Below, piece after piece: positions 51,608-60,995 of a stretch of DNA of 64,000 nt (position 1 is the first letter of the stretch; each line of letters starts with the position of its first letter). Made by a program: the position numbers and the translations under genes. The notes under the pieces were generated by a model that saw nothing but the letters and a program-made list of their open reading frames with translations, was not told the DNA's origin and did no database searches. The stretch is taken from assembly GCA_051877515.1 (NCBI GenBank), contig JBJEIY010000050.1, positions 124,001-188,000 of the forward strand, given 5' to 3'. This DNA is from XBB1006 sp051877515 (lineage in GTDB: Bacteria > Bacillota > Clostridia > Lachnospirales > Lachnospiraceae).

Positions 51608-53514
51608 TACGAATCGCTCTCTTTCTGATGCTGTAACTTTTGTTCCATATAAATCAAAATCACAGAAATATCTGCAGGAGATACACCGGATATCCTGGAA
51701 GCCTGGCCAATGGATACCGGTTGAAGAGCATTTAATTTCTGGATTGCTTCTGCCCTGAGACTTGGGATGGTAGAATAATCAAATTTCTGAGGAAGCTTTT
51801 TTGTTTCCAGTTTAATAAAATCCTGAACCTGCTTTTGCTGTCTTAAAATATATCCATCGTATTTCACAAGTATATTAACCTGCTCAATTACCTCCGGATG
51901 AAGTTTTGGCCGTTCCGGATCAATGGGCTCAAGATCTTCATACTTCAGTTCCGGACGACGGATAAGCTCCGCCAGAGAGGTAGCCGTTTTCAGTGGAGTA
52001 GAACCATGTTCCATAAGCAATTCCTGCACATCGGCACGTGCACCCACCATAACCTGATTAACACGTTCTATTTCTTTTTCGATCAACTCTTTTTTCCTGC
52101 AAACCCAGTCATACCGTTCTTTTGAGATCAAACCAATTTCATATCCGATTTCAGTAAGTCTCAGGTCTGCATTATCCTGACGCAATATCAAACGATACTC
52201 TGCTCTTGAAGTCATCATCCGATATGGTTCCACATTTTCTTTTGTAACAAGGTCATCAATCAATACACCGATATATGCCTGGGAACGATCCAATACGATC
52301 GGTTCCTTCCCTTGTATACTTCTGGCCGCATTGATTCCTGCCATAAGACCCTGACAGGCAGCTTCTTCATAACCGGAACTTCCGTTAAACTGCCCACCGC
52401 TAAACAGACCCTTTATATTCTTAAACTCAAGACTTGGATATAATTGATTTGGATTGATACAATCATATTCAATTGCATAGGCATTACGAACAATTTTTGC
52501 ATGCTCCAATCCACTCACGGAAGTATACATTTCCTGCTGAACGTCTTCCGGTAAAGAACTGGACATTCCACCAATATACATCTCATTAGTTCCATTGCCT
52601 TCCGGTTCAATAAAAACCTGATGTCGGTTTTTATCGGCAAAACGGACCACTTTATCTTCTATGGAAGGACAATACCTCGGTCCGGTCCCCTCGATCACAC
52701 CGGAAAACATGGGGGAACGATCCAAATTATCACGGATGATCTCATGGGTTTTCTCATTGGTATAAGTCAACCAGCAGGAAACCTGATCAATTTGAACAGA
52801 TTCCGGATCTGTAGTAAAGGAAAAAGGAACGATCCGTTCATCTCCAAATTGTTCTTCCATTTTACTAAAATCAATACTTCGCTTGTCGATACGAGCCGGT
52901 GTACCGGTCTTAAAGCGATAAAGTTCAATCCCATTTTTCTTTAGAGAATCGGATAATTGTCCAGCGCTTTTCAATCCGTTTGGTCCGGTGTGCTCAATTA
53001 CATCTCCGTAAAGACAACGACTTCTTAAATAAGTTCCGGTACATAATACAACCGCCTTTGCATAAAATACTGCACCGGACAGTATCTTAACTCCTTTGAT
53101 GACACCATTTTCCACCAGAATATCCGTTACCTCGGCCTGACGTATGGTCAAATGATCCGTTGTTTCCAAAGTCTGACGCATACGCTTACTATATTCGTTT
53201 TTATCAGCCTGTGCTCTTAAAGAATGAACAGCAGGACCCTTTGATTTATTCAACATTTTAGACTGAATAAAAGTATGATCGATATTCACACCCATTTCTC
53301 CGCCCAATGCATCAACTTCACGAACCAGATGTCCTTTTGAACTTCCGCCAATATTAGGATTACAGGGCATCATGGCTATACTTTCAATACTGACTGTAAA
53401 ACAAATCGTTTCAAGACCAAGTCTCGCACAAGCTAAGGCAGCCTCACATCCGGCATGACCTGCTCCAACCACTACCACATCATAATATTCTTCTATCAGT
53501 GATTTTCCAGACAT
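51607..53514 (-). CDS. mnmG: tRNA uridine-5-carboxymethylaminomethyl(34) modification enzyme MnmG
   Basis: MnmG (GidA) works with MnmE to modify U34 in tRNAs. 635 aa: FAD site VVVVGAGHAGCEAA, NIGGSSKGHLVREVDALGG, GTYLRSRCLYGD, KTGTPARID, and the C-terminal helical domain with the MnmE-binding end. Two conserved Cys (CNPNIGG, CASYEEAACQG-like YEEAACQGL) are present. Directly coupled to rsmG. Confidence 0.97.
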   Translation of the reverse strand: MSGKSLIEEYYDVVVVGAGHAGCEAALACARLGLETICFTVSIESIAMMPCNPNIGGSSKGHLVREVDALGGEMGVNIDHTFIQSKMLNKSKGPAVHSLRAQADKNEYSKRMRQTLETTDHLTIRQAEVTDILVENGVIKGVKILSGAVFYAKAVVLCTGTYLRSRCLYGDVIEHTGPNGLKSAGQLSDSLKKNGIELYRFKTGTPARIDKRSIDFSKMEEQFGDERIVPFSFTTDPESVQIDQVSCWLTYTNEKTHEIIRDNLDRSPMFSGVIEGTGPRYCPSIEDKVVRFADKNRHQVFIEPEGNGTNEMYIGGMSSSLPEDVQQEMYTSVSGLEHAKIVRNAYAIEYDCINPNQLYPSLEFKNIKGLFSGGQFNGSSGYEEAACQGLMAGINAARSIQGKEPIVLDRSQAYIGVLIDDLVTKENVEPYRMMTSRAEYRLILRQDNADLRLTEIGYEIGLISKERYDWVCRKKELIEKEIERVNQVMVGARADVQELLMEHGSTPLKTATSLAELIRRPELKYEDLEPIDPERPKLHPEVIEQVNILVKYDGYILRQQKQVQDFIKLETKKLPQKFDYSTIPSLRAEAIQKLNALQPVSIGQASRISGVSPADISVILIYMEQKLQHQKESDS

Positions 53515-53529
53515 ATGTTCACATCCTAT

Positions 53530-54915
53530 CTATTTTCCCATACAAAACTTGGAAAAAATCTCATTGACCAAATCTTCTCCCACTGACTCACCGGTAATAC
53601 TACCAAGTTCTGCATAAGCACTCATAAGGTCAATGGAATAAAAATCCTCCGGCATCCCATTCTCGATGCTGGATAATACCTGATTTAAACTATCACAACA
53701 GTTCTGCAGGCATTGTTTTTGCCGGATATTGGTAATATACACATCTTCGTGAAGAGAAATCTCACCATCGAAAAATAACTGTTTTACTTCTTTTACAAAG
53801 AGATCTAATCCTTTTTCTTCTTTTACAGAAACAGGCAATATGGTTATACCGGTCTTTTCACTTATTTCATCTACAGATATCACGGGAACAAGATCGGTTT
53901 TATTAAGCAATATAAATGCTTTTTTATTCTGTATCAGAGAAAGGATTTCTTCATCTTCTTTTTCAAATGGAGTTGTGGCATCTAAAAGAAAAACAACTAA
54001 ATCAGCTGATTCTATATATTCTTTGGATTTATCCACACCCATTTTCTCTACAACATCTTCCGTTTCACGGATACCGGCAGTATCCACAACATTTAATGTA
54101 ATTCCATCAATGGTGATACACTCCGTTAACACATCCCGGGTAGTACCGGCAATATCTGTTACAATAGCTCTTTCTTCACCTAATAAAGAATTTAAAAAAG
54201 AAGATTTACCCACATTTGGCTTTCCTACAATAACAGTTTTAATTCCCTCTTTCAGAATACGTCCATTATCTGCGTTTTTCAACAGATCTTCTGTTTCAGA
54301 AAGGAATAACCTTACTTTTTCTTCCAATTGTTGTGGATAACCATCCAGTGAATAATGCTCCGGATCATCCAGTGCGCTCTCAATAAAAGCAATTTCGTGA
54401 AGGATCCTGCCTCTGATATCAGATATCCTCTTTTTCACTTTTCCGGAAAGCTGTTTTAGAGAATTTTCCATTGCAAATTCATTGGATGAATGGATCAGAT
54501 CCATAACAGATTCTGCCTGACTAAGATCCATTTTTCCATTTAAAAATGCACGTTTAGAAAACTCTCCCGGCTCTGATAAAACAGCTCCGTGTTTTAATAC
54601 GGTTTCCAGAATTCTCTTCATTACAAAAATTCCACCATGACAATCAATTTCCACAGTGTCCTCACCGGTATAAGTATGAGGACCTTTCATGGTAAGAACC
54701 ATCACTTCGTCTATTAAAACATCATCATCATAAACATATCCATGACTGACAATGTGACTTTCTATTTCACTTTGAAAATAATCTCTGTGATCCTTTTTCT
54801 TAATAATCTGTTTTGCAATTGAAAATGCTTCATTTCCACTGATTCGGATCACGCCAATGCCACTTGGACTTAAAGCTGTAGCAATGGCAGCAATTGTTCT
54901 ATTTTCCATTTCCAT
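53530..54915 (-). CDS. mnmE: tRNA modification GTPase MnmE (TrmE)
   Basis: A 461-aa GTPase. N-terminal THF-binding domain (IAAIATALSPSGIGVIRISG), helical domain, inserted G domain (GKPNVGKSSFLN, DIAGTTRD, DTAGI, NKTD) and the C-terminal end CMGK, the catalytic Cys motif (CxGK). Starts at 54915 or 54909 (two Met). It lies 15 nt before mnmG. Confidence 0.97.
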   Translation of the reverse strand: MEMENRTIAAIATALSPSGIGVIRISGNEAFSIAKQIIKKKDHRDYFQSEIESHIVSHGYVYDDDVLIDEVMVLTMKGPHTYTGEDTVEIDCHGGIFVMKRILETVLKHGAVLSEPGEFSKRAFLNGKMDLSQAESVMDLIHSSNEFAMENSLKQLSGKVKKRISDIRGRILHEIAFIESALDDPEHYSLDGYPQQLEEKVRLFLSETEDLLKNADNGRILKEGIKTVIVGKPNVGKSSFLNSLLGEERAIVTDIAGTTRDVLTECITIDGITLNVVDTAGIRETEDVVEKMGVDKSKEYIESADLVVFLLDATTPFEKEDEEILSLIQNKKAFILLNKTDLVPVISVDEISEKTGITILPVSVKEEKGLDLFVKEVKQLFFDGEISLHEDVYITNIRQKQCLQNCCDSLNQVLSSIENGMPEDFYSIDLMSAYAELGSITGESVGEDLVNEIFSKFCMGK

Positions 54916-54940
54916 CTTTCTTTTTCAATATCAGTTAAAA

Positions 54941-54983
54941 GAACCCCGGCATAATACGATAAAGTTTGTATTTCGCCGGGGTT
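54941..54983 (-). terminator. Hairpin between jag and mnmE
   Basis: AACCCCGGC / GCCGGGGTT with a long loop, followed by CTTTTAAC on the minus strand. The T-run is short, so termination may be partial. Confidence 0.65.
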
Positions 54984-55010
54984 AAACAGTTTCAGTAATG
55001 TTTCGATTCC

Positions 55011-55631
55011 TTATCTTTTTAAAGTTACTACTACATGCCTGAATGGTTCTTCCCCTTCACTGTGAGTAGTTACATAACGATCCTGCTGAAGTGCAGAGTG
55101 AATCACTCTTCTTTCAAACGGATTCATAGGCTCTAAAGCAACCGGTTTTTTTGTTCTCTTAACCTTAAAAGCAATATTCTTTGCTAAATTCTCTAAGGTA
55201 TCTTTTCTTCTCTTACGATAGTTTTCGGTATCGATTTTTACCTTAAGATACTCTTCGGAATTCTTGTTGATTGCAAGATTTGTTAAATACTGGAGAGAAT
55301 CCAGTGTTTGTCCTCTCTTGCCAATCAGAATACCCATATCATCTCCAAACAATTCTACATTAAATGTAGAATCATCTTCTTTTTTGATTTCCACACGAAC
55401 TGTTAAATCCATTGCTGCAGTTACTTTTGTAATAAAATCTTTGATGATATCTTCCGGTGTAAATTTTCTTCTTGCATTTATAACTGCCTGTTTATTACCA
55501 AAACCGAGAAATCCTTTACTTTCTTTTTCAACTACTTCGTATTCTAACTGATCTGATGTAATACCAAGTGAAACTAAAGCTTCTGTAATTGCATCTTCAA
55601 CGGTTTTACCTGTAAATTCCTGAAATTCCAT
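55011..55631 (-). CDS. jag: RNA-binding protein KhpB/Jag
   Basis: A 206-aa protein with the Jag N-domain (EFQEFTGKTVEDAITEALVSLGI), a KH domain (GILIGKRGQTLDSLQYLTNLAIN) and an R3H domain (NPFERRVIHSALQQDRYVTTHSEGEEPFRHVVV). In Firmicutes it binds RNA with KhpA and affects cell elongation and division. Fifteen nt after yidC in the rpmH-yidC-jag run. Confidence 0.95.
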   Translation of the reverse strand: MEFQEFTGKTVEDAITEALVSLGITSDQLEYEVVEKESKGFLGFGNKQAVINARRKFTPEDIIKDFITKVTAAMDLTVRVEIKKEDDSTFNVELFGDDMGILIGKRGQTLDSLQYLTNLAINKNSEEYLKVKIDTENYRKRRKDTLENLAKNIAFKVKRTKKPVALEPMNPFERRVIHSALQQDRYVTTHSEGEEPFRHVVVTLKR

Positions 55632-55645
55632 CTCAAGTAACCCCC

Positions 55646-56911
55646 CTATTTATTATTTCGATTATTATATTCATTTACTAAATTTGCTTTGCTGGCCATT
55701 GAACCCGGTTTCGCATTCGAAGTATATTCTCTTGCCCGGTTTAAGGCTTCTTCATTCTCCTGAGGAGTGGAAAGATTTCTTGTACTCATTCTTCCGTTCT
55801 GGGCAATCATATTTTTTGCATACCCTTCACGTTTTGCTTTCTTTTCTTCTGCCTTTTCCCTATTTGCTTCAATAACCTTATCAAAATCCATCTTATCAAA
55901 ATGTCTGTTTAAGAAAAACTGCTGGATACTTCTAACCACAGCACCCGCGATCCAATACAAACCTAATCCCATGGGAAGAGTAAATACCATGATGACAGAA
56001 AAAATAGGCATCATCATATTCATGGTCTGCATCTGTTGCATAGCAGGGTTGTCCTTCATGGCATCGCCCTGAGCAGCCATACTCAGTTTTAAATTTAACC
56101 ACTGAGTTAAACCGGAAATAATTGGAACTAAAAGTGCCAATACAATGAACAAATACTTTCCGGAAGAAAATGAACTCTGAATCGTCTGTAAAGGTGAAAA
56201 AGCAATATCAAGACCTAAGAACTCATTAAATCCGTGTGCAGTTTCCTGCAGGGATAAAATGGAACTACTTAAATTTGGAAACTGGTCAATTAATGCGTCC
56301 CAACCTTTATCCGTGAATTTATAAAGAACATCAATAATAGAATTTGCGGTATCAGTTGTTGTACCTGAAAAGTTTATAGTCATTCTTTTCAGATTCAAAT
56401 CTGAAATCAAATTTGTAATAATATCCTGATAGCCATTTGTTTCCATAATGCCATTTACAACAGGAGTATAGGCTTCTTTAATTGAAGTTACATAAGCCGG
56501 AATACTGTAAACAACACGGTATACTGCAAGCAAAATCGGAAACTGGATCAACATGGGTAAACAGCTTCCTGTAGGAGAAACACCATATTTATCATAAACT
56601 GCCTGGGTTTCATTCTGCATAGCCATTCTGGATTCCTGATCCGTTTTACCTGCATATTTCTTTTGGATCTTCTGAATTTCCGGATTCATTTTAGCAGTCA
56701 GTTTTGAAAATTTCTGCTGCTTATAAGTAAGAGGAAACATCAGAATATAAACAACAATTGTAAATAAAATAATTGTAATACCGATATTCTCGATACCAAA
56801 TAATTGATTTAATCCAATGTAAAGATAATTGATGATCATACCGATCAGCTTTGCAATTGGACCTACAATAGCGCCGTTATATTGAGTTAATACAATACTT
56901 GTCAAAATCAT
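55646..56911 (-). CDS. yidC: Membrane protein insertase YidC (SpoIIIJ/OxaA type)
   Basis: A 421-aa Sec-linked and Sec-independent insertase. Five membrane segments; no large N-terminal periplasmic domain, so Gram-positive type. The internal groove Arg lies near RVVYSIP. GSCLPMLIQFPILLAVYRVV and GLGLYWIAGAVVRS are typical. A basic tail of about 80 residues is rich in Lys, Ala and Asn. The ATG at 56911 lies only 1 nt after AGGAGGT; a TTG at 56905, seven nt from the site, is a better start. Confidence 0.95.
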   Translation of the reverse strand: MILTSIVLTQYNGAIVGPIAKLIGMIINYLYIGLNQLFGIENIGITIILFTIVVYILMFPLTYKQQKFSKLTAKMNPEIQKIQKKYAGKTDQESRMAMQNETQAVYDKYGVSPTGSCLPMLIQFPILLAVYRVVYSIPAYVTSIKEAYTPVVNGIMETNGYQDIITNLISDLNLKRMTINFSGTTTDTANSIIDVLYKFTDKGWDALIDQFPNLSSSILSLQETAHGFNEFLGLDIAFSPLQTIQSSFSSGKYLFIVLALLVPIISGLTQWLNLKLSMAAQGDAMKDNPAMQQMQTMNMMMPIFSVIMVFTLPMGLGLYWIAGAVVRSIQQFFLNRHFDKMDFDKVIEANREKAEEKKAKREGYAKNMIAQNGRMSTRNLSTPQENEEALNRAREYTSNAKPGSMASKANLVNEYNNRNNK

Positions 56912-56920
56912 ACCTCCTTA

Positions 56921-57133
56921 TCAAGGAACCGGGTCATATCCACCCTTTGAAAATGGATTACATCTTAGAATTCTCCAGACAGCCAAAGCACCTCCCTTGA
57001 AAGCTCCATGCTTCTCAATAGCTTCCAACGCATAGGTTGAACAAGTGGGATAGTACGGACACTTTACTATTTTCATCGGAGATATATATTTGCGATACAC
57101 TTTTATTCCAAAAATCAATATTTTCTTAATCAT
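56921..57133 (-). CDS. yidD: Membrane protein insertion efficiency factor YidD
   Basis: A 70-aa amphipathic protein with KYISPMKIVKCPYYPTCSTYALEAIEKHGAFKG and the end PFSKGGYDPVP, family signature. The three conserved Cys are present. It lies between rnpA and yidC as usual. Weak ribosome site. Confidence 0.95.
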   Translation of the reverse strand: MIKKILIFGIKVYRKYISPMKIVKCPYYPTCSTYALEAIEKHGAFKGGALAVWRILRCNPFSKGGYDPVP

Positions 57134-57148
57134 TCATCCATCTTCTTA

Positions 57149-57481
57149 TTAAACTATTTTATGAAGACCAGCAACGTGCAATAGAGCGCTTTCTATTTTT
57201 TTAAAATCTGCATCTTTTGCAGAAGTACGTGCTATGACTACGATATCTAAACCACTATTAAACATCTCTTCATGTAGTCTGTAACTTTCTTTGATCAATC
57301 TTTTAACATGATGTCTTATAACACTGTTTCCTACTTTTTTACTAACCTGAATGCCAACTCTGTTTTTTTCACTGTCATTATTTAAAACATACATTACAAG
57401 GTATCGGTTGGCATACGATTTCCCGTTTTTATATGTATGTTGAAATTCCTGGTTTTTTCTCAGTGATTCGGAAAACCTCAT
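57149..57481 (-). CDS. rnpA: Ribonuclease P protein component
   Basis: The 110-aa protein partners the RNase P RNA in tRNA 5' maturation. The RNR-like region RVGIQVSKKVGNSVIRHHVKRLIKESYRL is present (only partly quoted here: VGIQVSKKVGNS and KRLIKESYR). AAAGGAG site. It follows rpmH by about 40 nt and a weak hairpin. Confidence 0.96.
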   Translation of the reverse strand: MRFSESLRKNQEFQHTYKNGKSYANRYLVMYVLNNDSEKNRVGIQVSKKVGNSVIRHHVKRLIKESYRLHEEMFNSGLDIVVIARTSAKDADFKKIESALLHVAGLHKIV

Positions 57482-57490
57482 ACTTCTCCT

Positions 57491-57521
57491 TTAAGAAGAA
57501 AAGACCACAAAAACTGTGGCC
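57491..57521 (-). terminator. Weak hairpin between rpmH and rnpA
   Basis: GCCACA / TGTGG with TTTTCTTCTT after it on the minus strand. It may lower transcription from rpmH into rnpA. Confidence 0.5.
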
Positions 57522-57655
57522 TAAGCTGATAATCTTTTTCTTCCTTTTAATCTTCTAGACTGTAATACTTTTCTTCCACCCGGAGTACTCATTCTTGCTC
57601 TGAAGCCATGTACTTTAGATCTAGATTTCTTTTTTGGCTGAAATGTCATTTTCAT
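57521..57655 (-). CDS. rpmH: 50S ribosomal protein L34
   Basis: A 44-codon gene reading MKMTFQPKKKSRSKVHGFRA and then RRLKGRKRLSA, with AAAGGAGGTGG before the ATG at 57655. It is the first gene of the rpmH-rnpA-yidD-yidC-jag operon and the conserved left-hand marker of oriC. The -10/-35 promoter lies just upstream. Confidence 0.97.
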   Translation of the reverse strand: MKMTFQPKKKSRSKVHGFRARMSTPGGRKVLQSRRLKGRKRLSA

Positions 57656-58043
57656 ACGATATCCACCTCCTTTGAGTATTACAAAACATCATTTTCAATT
57701 ATAACAAGAAAACCTCTAAAGTCAAGGAAAAATAACATATTAACACAATGTTTTTTACTTATCCACAAGATATTATAGTTATAAACATTAATTCACTAAA
57801 TATAGACAATGGCCTGTTAATAATTATTTATTTTAAAAAACATGTTGAAAAAATGTTGATAAAAAATGATAACTCGGTCTATGAAGCCATATTTTCGATT
57901 TTAAGCCAATTTAGGCTTTTTTATGAACCCCCCATCATATATCAAAGTATCTTGAAAATCTGAGCAATTTAGTATAATATAATAAGAGATATGTAGTTAA
58001 TAAAATGTGTTTCTACCTATTATAAATAGAAAGGTAAACAAAG
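57656..58043. other. oriC, upstream (rpmH-dnaA) part
   Basis: An AT-rich region of 388 bases with no gene. A perfect DnaA box, TTATCCACA (57759-57767), and a one-mismatch reverse box, TGTTGATAA (57854-57862), lie between rpmH and dnaA. The dnaA promoter-like TATAAT is near 57970. Together with the dnaA-dnaN gap it would form a bipartite origin. Confidence 0.75.
57698..57725 (-). promoter_or_regulatory. rpmH promoter
   Basis: On the minus strand TTGACT (57720-57725), 16-nt spacer, perfect TATAAT (57698-57703). Confidence 0.75.
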
Positions 58044-59396
58044 ATGGATCAAGTTATTAAAAAATGGGATATAATACTTCAGGCAGTAAAAGAAGAACAT
58101 GAATTAACAGATGTATCTTTTAATACCTGGTTAAAACCTTTAACGATTCACTCTATAGAAGGAAATATCCTTTATATTTTAGTGCCCAGTGAGAATGAAC
58201 AAACTGGTTTAAACTATATAAAACGAAAATTTGAAAAACCAATTAAAGTGGCAGTTGCAGAAATCACAGGTATAGAATATGAGATTTGTTTCATTTTAGA
58301 AGATGAAGCAAAAAAATTAAAACCTATAAAAGTAATTAATAATCAATACATAAATGAGAAAACAAATTTAAACCCTAATTATACCTTTGATTCCTTTGTA
58401 GTCGGAAGTAATAACCGCTTTGCACATGCTGCATCTTTAGCTGTAGCTGAATCTCCGGGCGAAGTATATAATCCTTTGTTTATTTATGGAGGCGTTGGAC
58501 TTGGAAAAACCCATTTAATGCACTCTATTGCTCATTTTATCAGAGAACATAATCCTTCTTTAAAAGTTCTTTATGTCTCAAGTGAAACCTTTACTAATGA
58601 AGTAATTGATTCTATTCGAAACGGAAGCAGTTCTTCTATGACACAGTTTAGGGATAAATATCGTAATATAGATGTTTTATTAGTTGATGATGTTCAGTTC
58701 ATTATAGGAAAAGAAAGTACCCAGGAAGAATTCTTCCATACTTTCAATGAACTTCATTTATCAAAAAAACAGATCATTCTTTCATCCGATCGTCCTCCAA
58801 AAGAAATGGAAACACTGGAAGAACGGATCCGGTCAAGATTTGAATGTGGTTTACTGGCTGATATCGGTGTACCGGATTATGAAACAAGAATGGCAATCTT
58901 AAGAAGAAAACAGGAAACTGATGGTATTGTAGTTAATACTGAAATATTAGATTACATTGCTAAGAATATTAAATCAAATGTACGTGAATTAGAAGGAGCA
59001 TTAAATAAATTACTTGCTTTTGCCAATCTGGAAAAAACAGAAATTACAATGGAAATTGCCGAAAGAGAACTGCAAAACATTATCTCACCGGACAAGCCGA
59101 AGGAAATAACTCCACAATTGATCATTGAAGTAGTTTCTGATCATTTTCAGATTTCCGTAGATCAAATGATCTCAAAGAATCGAAGCAGTGATATTGCAAA
59201 ACCAAGACAGATAGCTATGTATCTATGCAAAAATATGGTTTCTGAAGTTTCTTTAGATACTGTTGGTTCTCTTCTTGGAGGACGGGATCATTCTACTATT
59301 ATACATGGTGTAAAGAAGATTTCTGATGAAATTGAAAAGAATGAAACTATGGCACAGACAATTGAAACCATAAAGAAAAAAATCATTCCAAGTTGA
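58044..59396 (+). CDS. dnaA: Chromosomal replication initiator protein DnaA
   Basis: DnaA opens oriC as an ATP filament. 450 aa: domain I (about 1-85), short domain II, AAA+ domain III with Walker A GGVGLGKTHLMHSI, Walker B VLLVDDVQF, and domain IV with the DnaA-box-reading ending GRDHSTIIHGVKKI. AAAGGTAAACAAAG before the ATG is weak. First gene of the right arm. Confidence 0.98.
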   Translation: MDQVIKKWDIILQAVKEEHELTDVSFNTWLKPLTIHSIEGNILYILVPSENEQTGLNYIKRKFEKPIKVAVAEITGIEYEICFILEDEAKKLKPIKVINNQYINEKTNLNPNYTFDSFVVGSNNRFAHAASLAVAESPGEVYNPLFIYGGVGLGKTHLMHSIAHFIREHNPSLKVLYVSSETFTNEVIDSIRNGSSSSMTQFRDKYRNIDVLLVDDVQFIIGKESTQEEFFHTFNELHLSKKQIILSSDRPPKEMETLEERIRSRFECGLLADIGVPDYETRMAILRRKQETDGIVVNTEILDYIAKNIKSNVRELEGALNKLLAFANLEKTEITMEIAERELQNIISPDKPKEITPQLIIEVVSDHFQISVDQMISKNRSSDIAKPRQIAMYLCKNMVSEVSLDTVGSLLGGRDHSTIIHGVKKISDEIEKNETMAQTIETIKKKIIPS

Positions 59397-59663
59397 TAAC
59401 CATGTTTAATAGATGTTCAATTTATGTTGAAGGTGTGTTGAATCAAAAAGGGTGAATTAAAACATGATTTTTTCATCCACAATTTTTTTGAGTTATAAAA
59501 TAAATATATCTATGATCTTAACCTATTTATAAAACTCTTTTTTTCTTTTATTTACTTGAATGAAACCACTTTTAAACATATAAACATCCTCTACTACTAA
59601 GAATACTAATTTATTATTATTAATATATATATTTTTTACTCGAAAGGAGTTATTAACAATCAT
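59397..59663. other. oriC, downstream (dnaA-dnaN) part
   Basis: A 267-base gap. A one-mismatch DnaA box TCATCCACA (59473-59481) is followed by a very AT-rich stretch (about 59480-59640) that could be the unwinding element. The dnaN ribosome site AAAGGAG is at its end. Confidence 0.65.
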
Positions 59664-60773
59664 ATGAAGCTAACATGTTCAAAATCAAGTTTATTAAAAG
59701 GTGTTAATATTGTATCAAAAGCTGTTCCAACCAGAACCAGCATGGCAATTCTTGAATGCATTTTAATTGACGCATCTTCCGATGAAATTAAATTAACTGC
59801 AAATGATATGGAACTTGGCATTGAAACTATTATAGAAGGAACCATTAACGAAAGAGGAATCATTGCTTTAGATGCAAAGATTTTTTCTGAGATTGTACGT
59901 AAACTTCCAGATAATGATGTGGTAATAGAAACAGATTCTACCTTTAAAACTGTGATCACATGTGAAAATTCAAAATTCAGTATTATAGGAAAATCAGGAG
60001 AAGATTTTTCTTATTTACCTTCTATCGAGAAGAATAACTCTATTACCATTTCACAGTTTACATTAAAAGAAGTGATCAGACAGACCATTTTTTCTATTTC
60101 TGATAATGATAATAATAAACTGATGACCGGTGAATTATTTGATATTAATGAAAATGAATTAAAAGTTGTTTCCCTGGATGGCCATCGTATTTCTATACGA
60201 AAAATTGAATTAAAGGAAAGTTATCCCTCAAAGAAACTGGTTGTTCCGGGAAAAACACTTCAGGAAATAAGCAAGATATTAACCGGTGGATCCGATGATG
60301 AAATTAATATCTATTATACCAATAATCATATTGTATTTGAATTTGATCATACAGTCGTAGTTTCCAGATTGATTGAAGGAGAATACTTTAAGATTGAACA
60401 AATGTTATCTCATGATTATGAAACAAAATTTAAGATCAATAAACGGGAATTATTAAATTCCATAGATAGAGCTACTCTTCTTGTAAAAGAAGGAGATAAA
60501 AAGCCTATTATCATGAATGTACTTGATAAAAACATTGAATTAAAGATCAATTCATTCATAGGTTCTATGAATGAAACCATTGAAATTGAAAAAGAAGGCA
60601 AGGATATTATGATCGGATTTAATCCGAAATTCTTTATTGATGCACTTCGTGTTATTGATGAAGAAGAAGTAACTCTTTACATGGTAAATCCAAAAGCTCC
60701 CTGTTTTATCAAAGATGAAAAAGAAAGCTATATTTATCTGATCTTACCTGTAAATTTTAATGCAGCAAATTAA
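59664..60773 (+). CDS. dnaN: DNA polymerase III beta sliding clamp
   Basis: A 369-aa ring-forming clamp that tethers the polymerase. It begins MKLTCSKSSLLKGVNIVSKAV, has TRTSMAILECILID, a middle domain LDGHRISI, and ends DEKESYIYLILPVN, close to the usual MPMR-type C-terminus. Length is normal. In the dnaN-yaaA-recF-gyrB run. Confidence 0.97.
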   Translation: MKLTCSKSSLLKGVNIVSKAVPTRTSMAILECILIDASSDEIKLTANDMELGIETIIEGTINERGIIALDAKIFSEIVRKLPDNDVVIETDSTFKTVITCENSKFSIIGKSGEDFSYLPSIEKNNSITISQFTLKEVIRQTIFSISDNDNNKLMTGELFDINENELKVVSLDGHRISIRKIELKESYPSKKLVVPGKTLQEISKILTGGSDDEINIYYTNNHIVFEFDHTVVVSRLIEGEYFKIEQMLSHDYETKFKINKRELLNSIDRATLLVKEGDKKPIIMNVLDKNIELKINSFIGSMNETIEIEKEGKDIMIGFNPKFFIDALRVIDEEEVTLYMVNPKAPCFIKDEKESYIYLILPVNFNAAN

Positions 60774-60785
60774 TATAAAAAAGAT

Positions 60786-60995
60786 ATGGAAATAATCAAG
60801 TTAAGAGAAGAATTTATTAAATTAGGACAGGCATTAAAGGCTGCCGGTCTGGTTGGTTCCGGTGTGGAAGCAAAAGATGTGATTTTAGATGGCCTTGTAA
60901 CTGTTAATGGCAAAGTTGAAACTCGCCGTGGTAAAAAATTATATGACGGAGATATTGTTTCTTATGAAGGTGAAACAATAAAAATTGAAAAATGA
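60786..60995 (+). CDS. S4-domain protein YaaA (RlbA)
   Basis: A 69-aa S4-like RNA-binding protein (FIKLGQALKAAGLVGSGVEAK, VTVNGKVETRRGKKLYDGDIV). The family binds ribosomes or structured RNA. It lies between dnaN and recF and overlaps recF by 4 nt (ATGA). Confidence 0.93.
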   Translation: MEIIKLREEFIKLGQALKAAGLVGSGVEAKDVILDGLVTVNGKVETRRGKKLYDGDIVSYEGETIKIEK

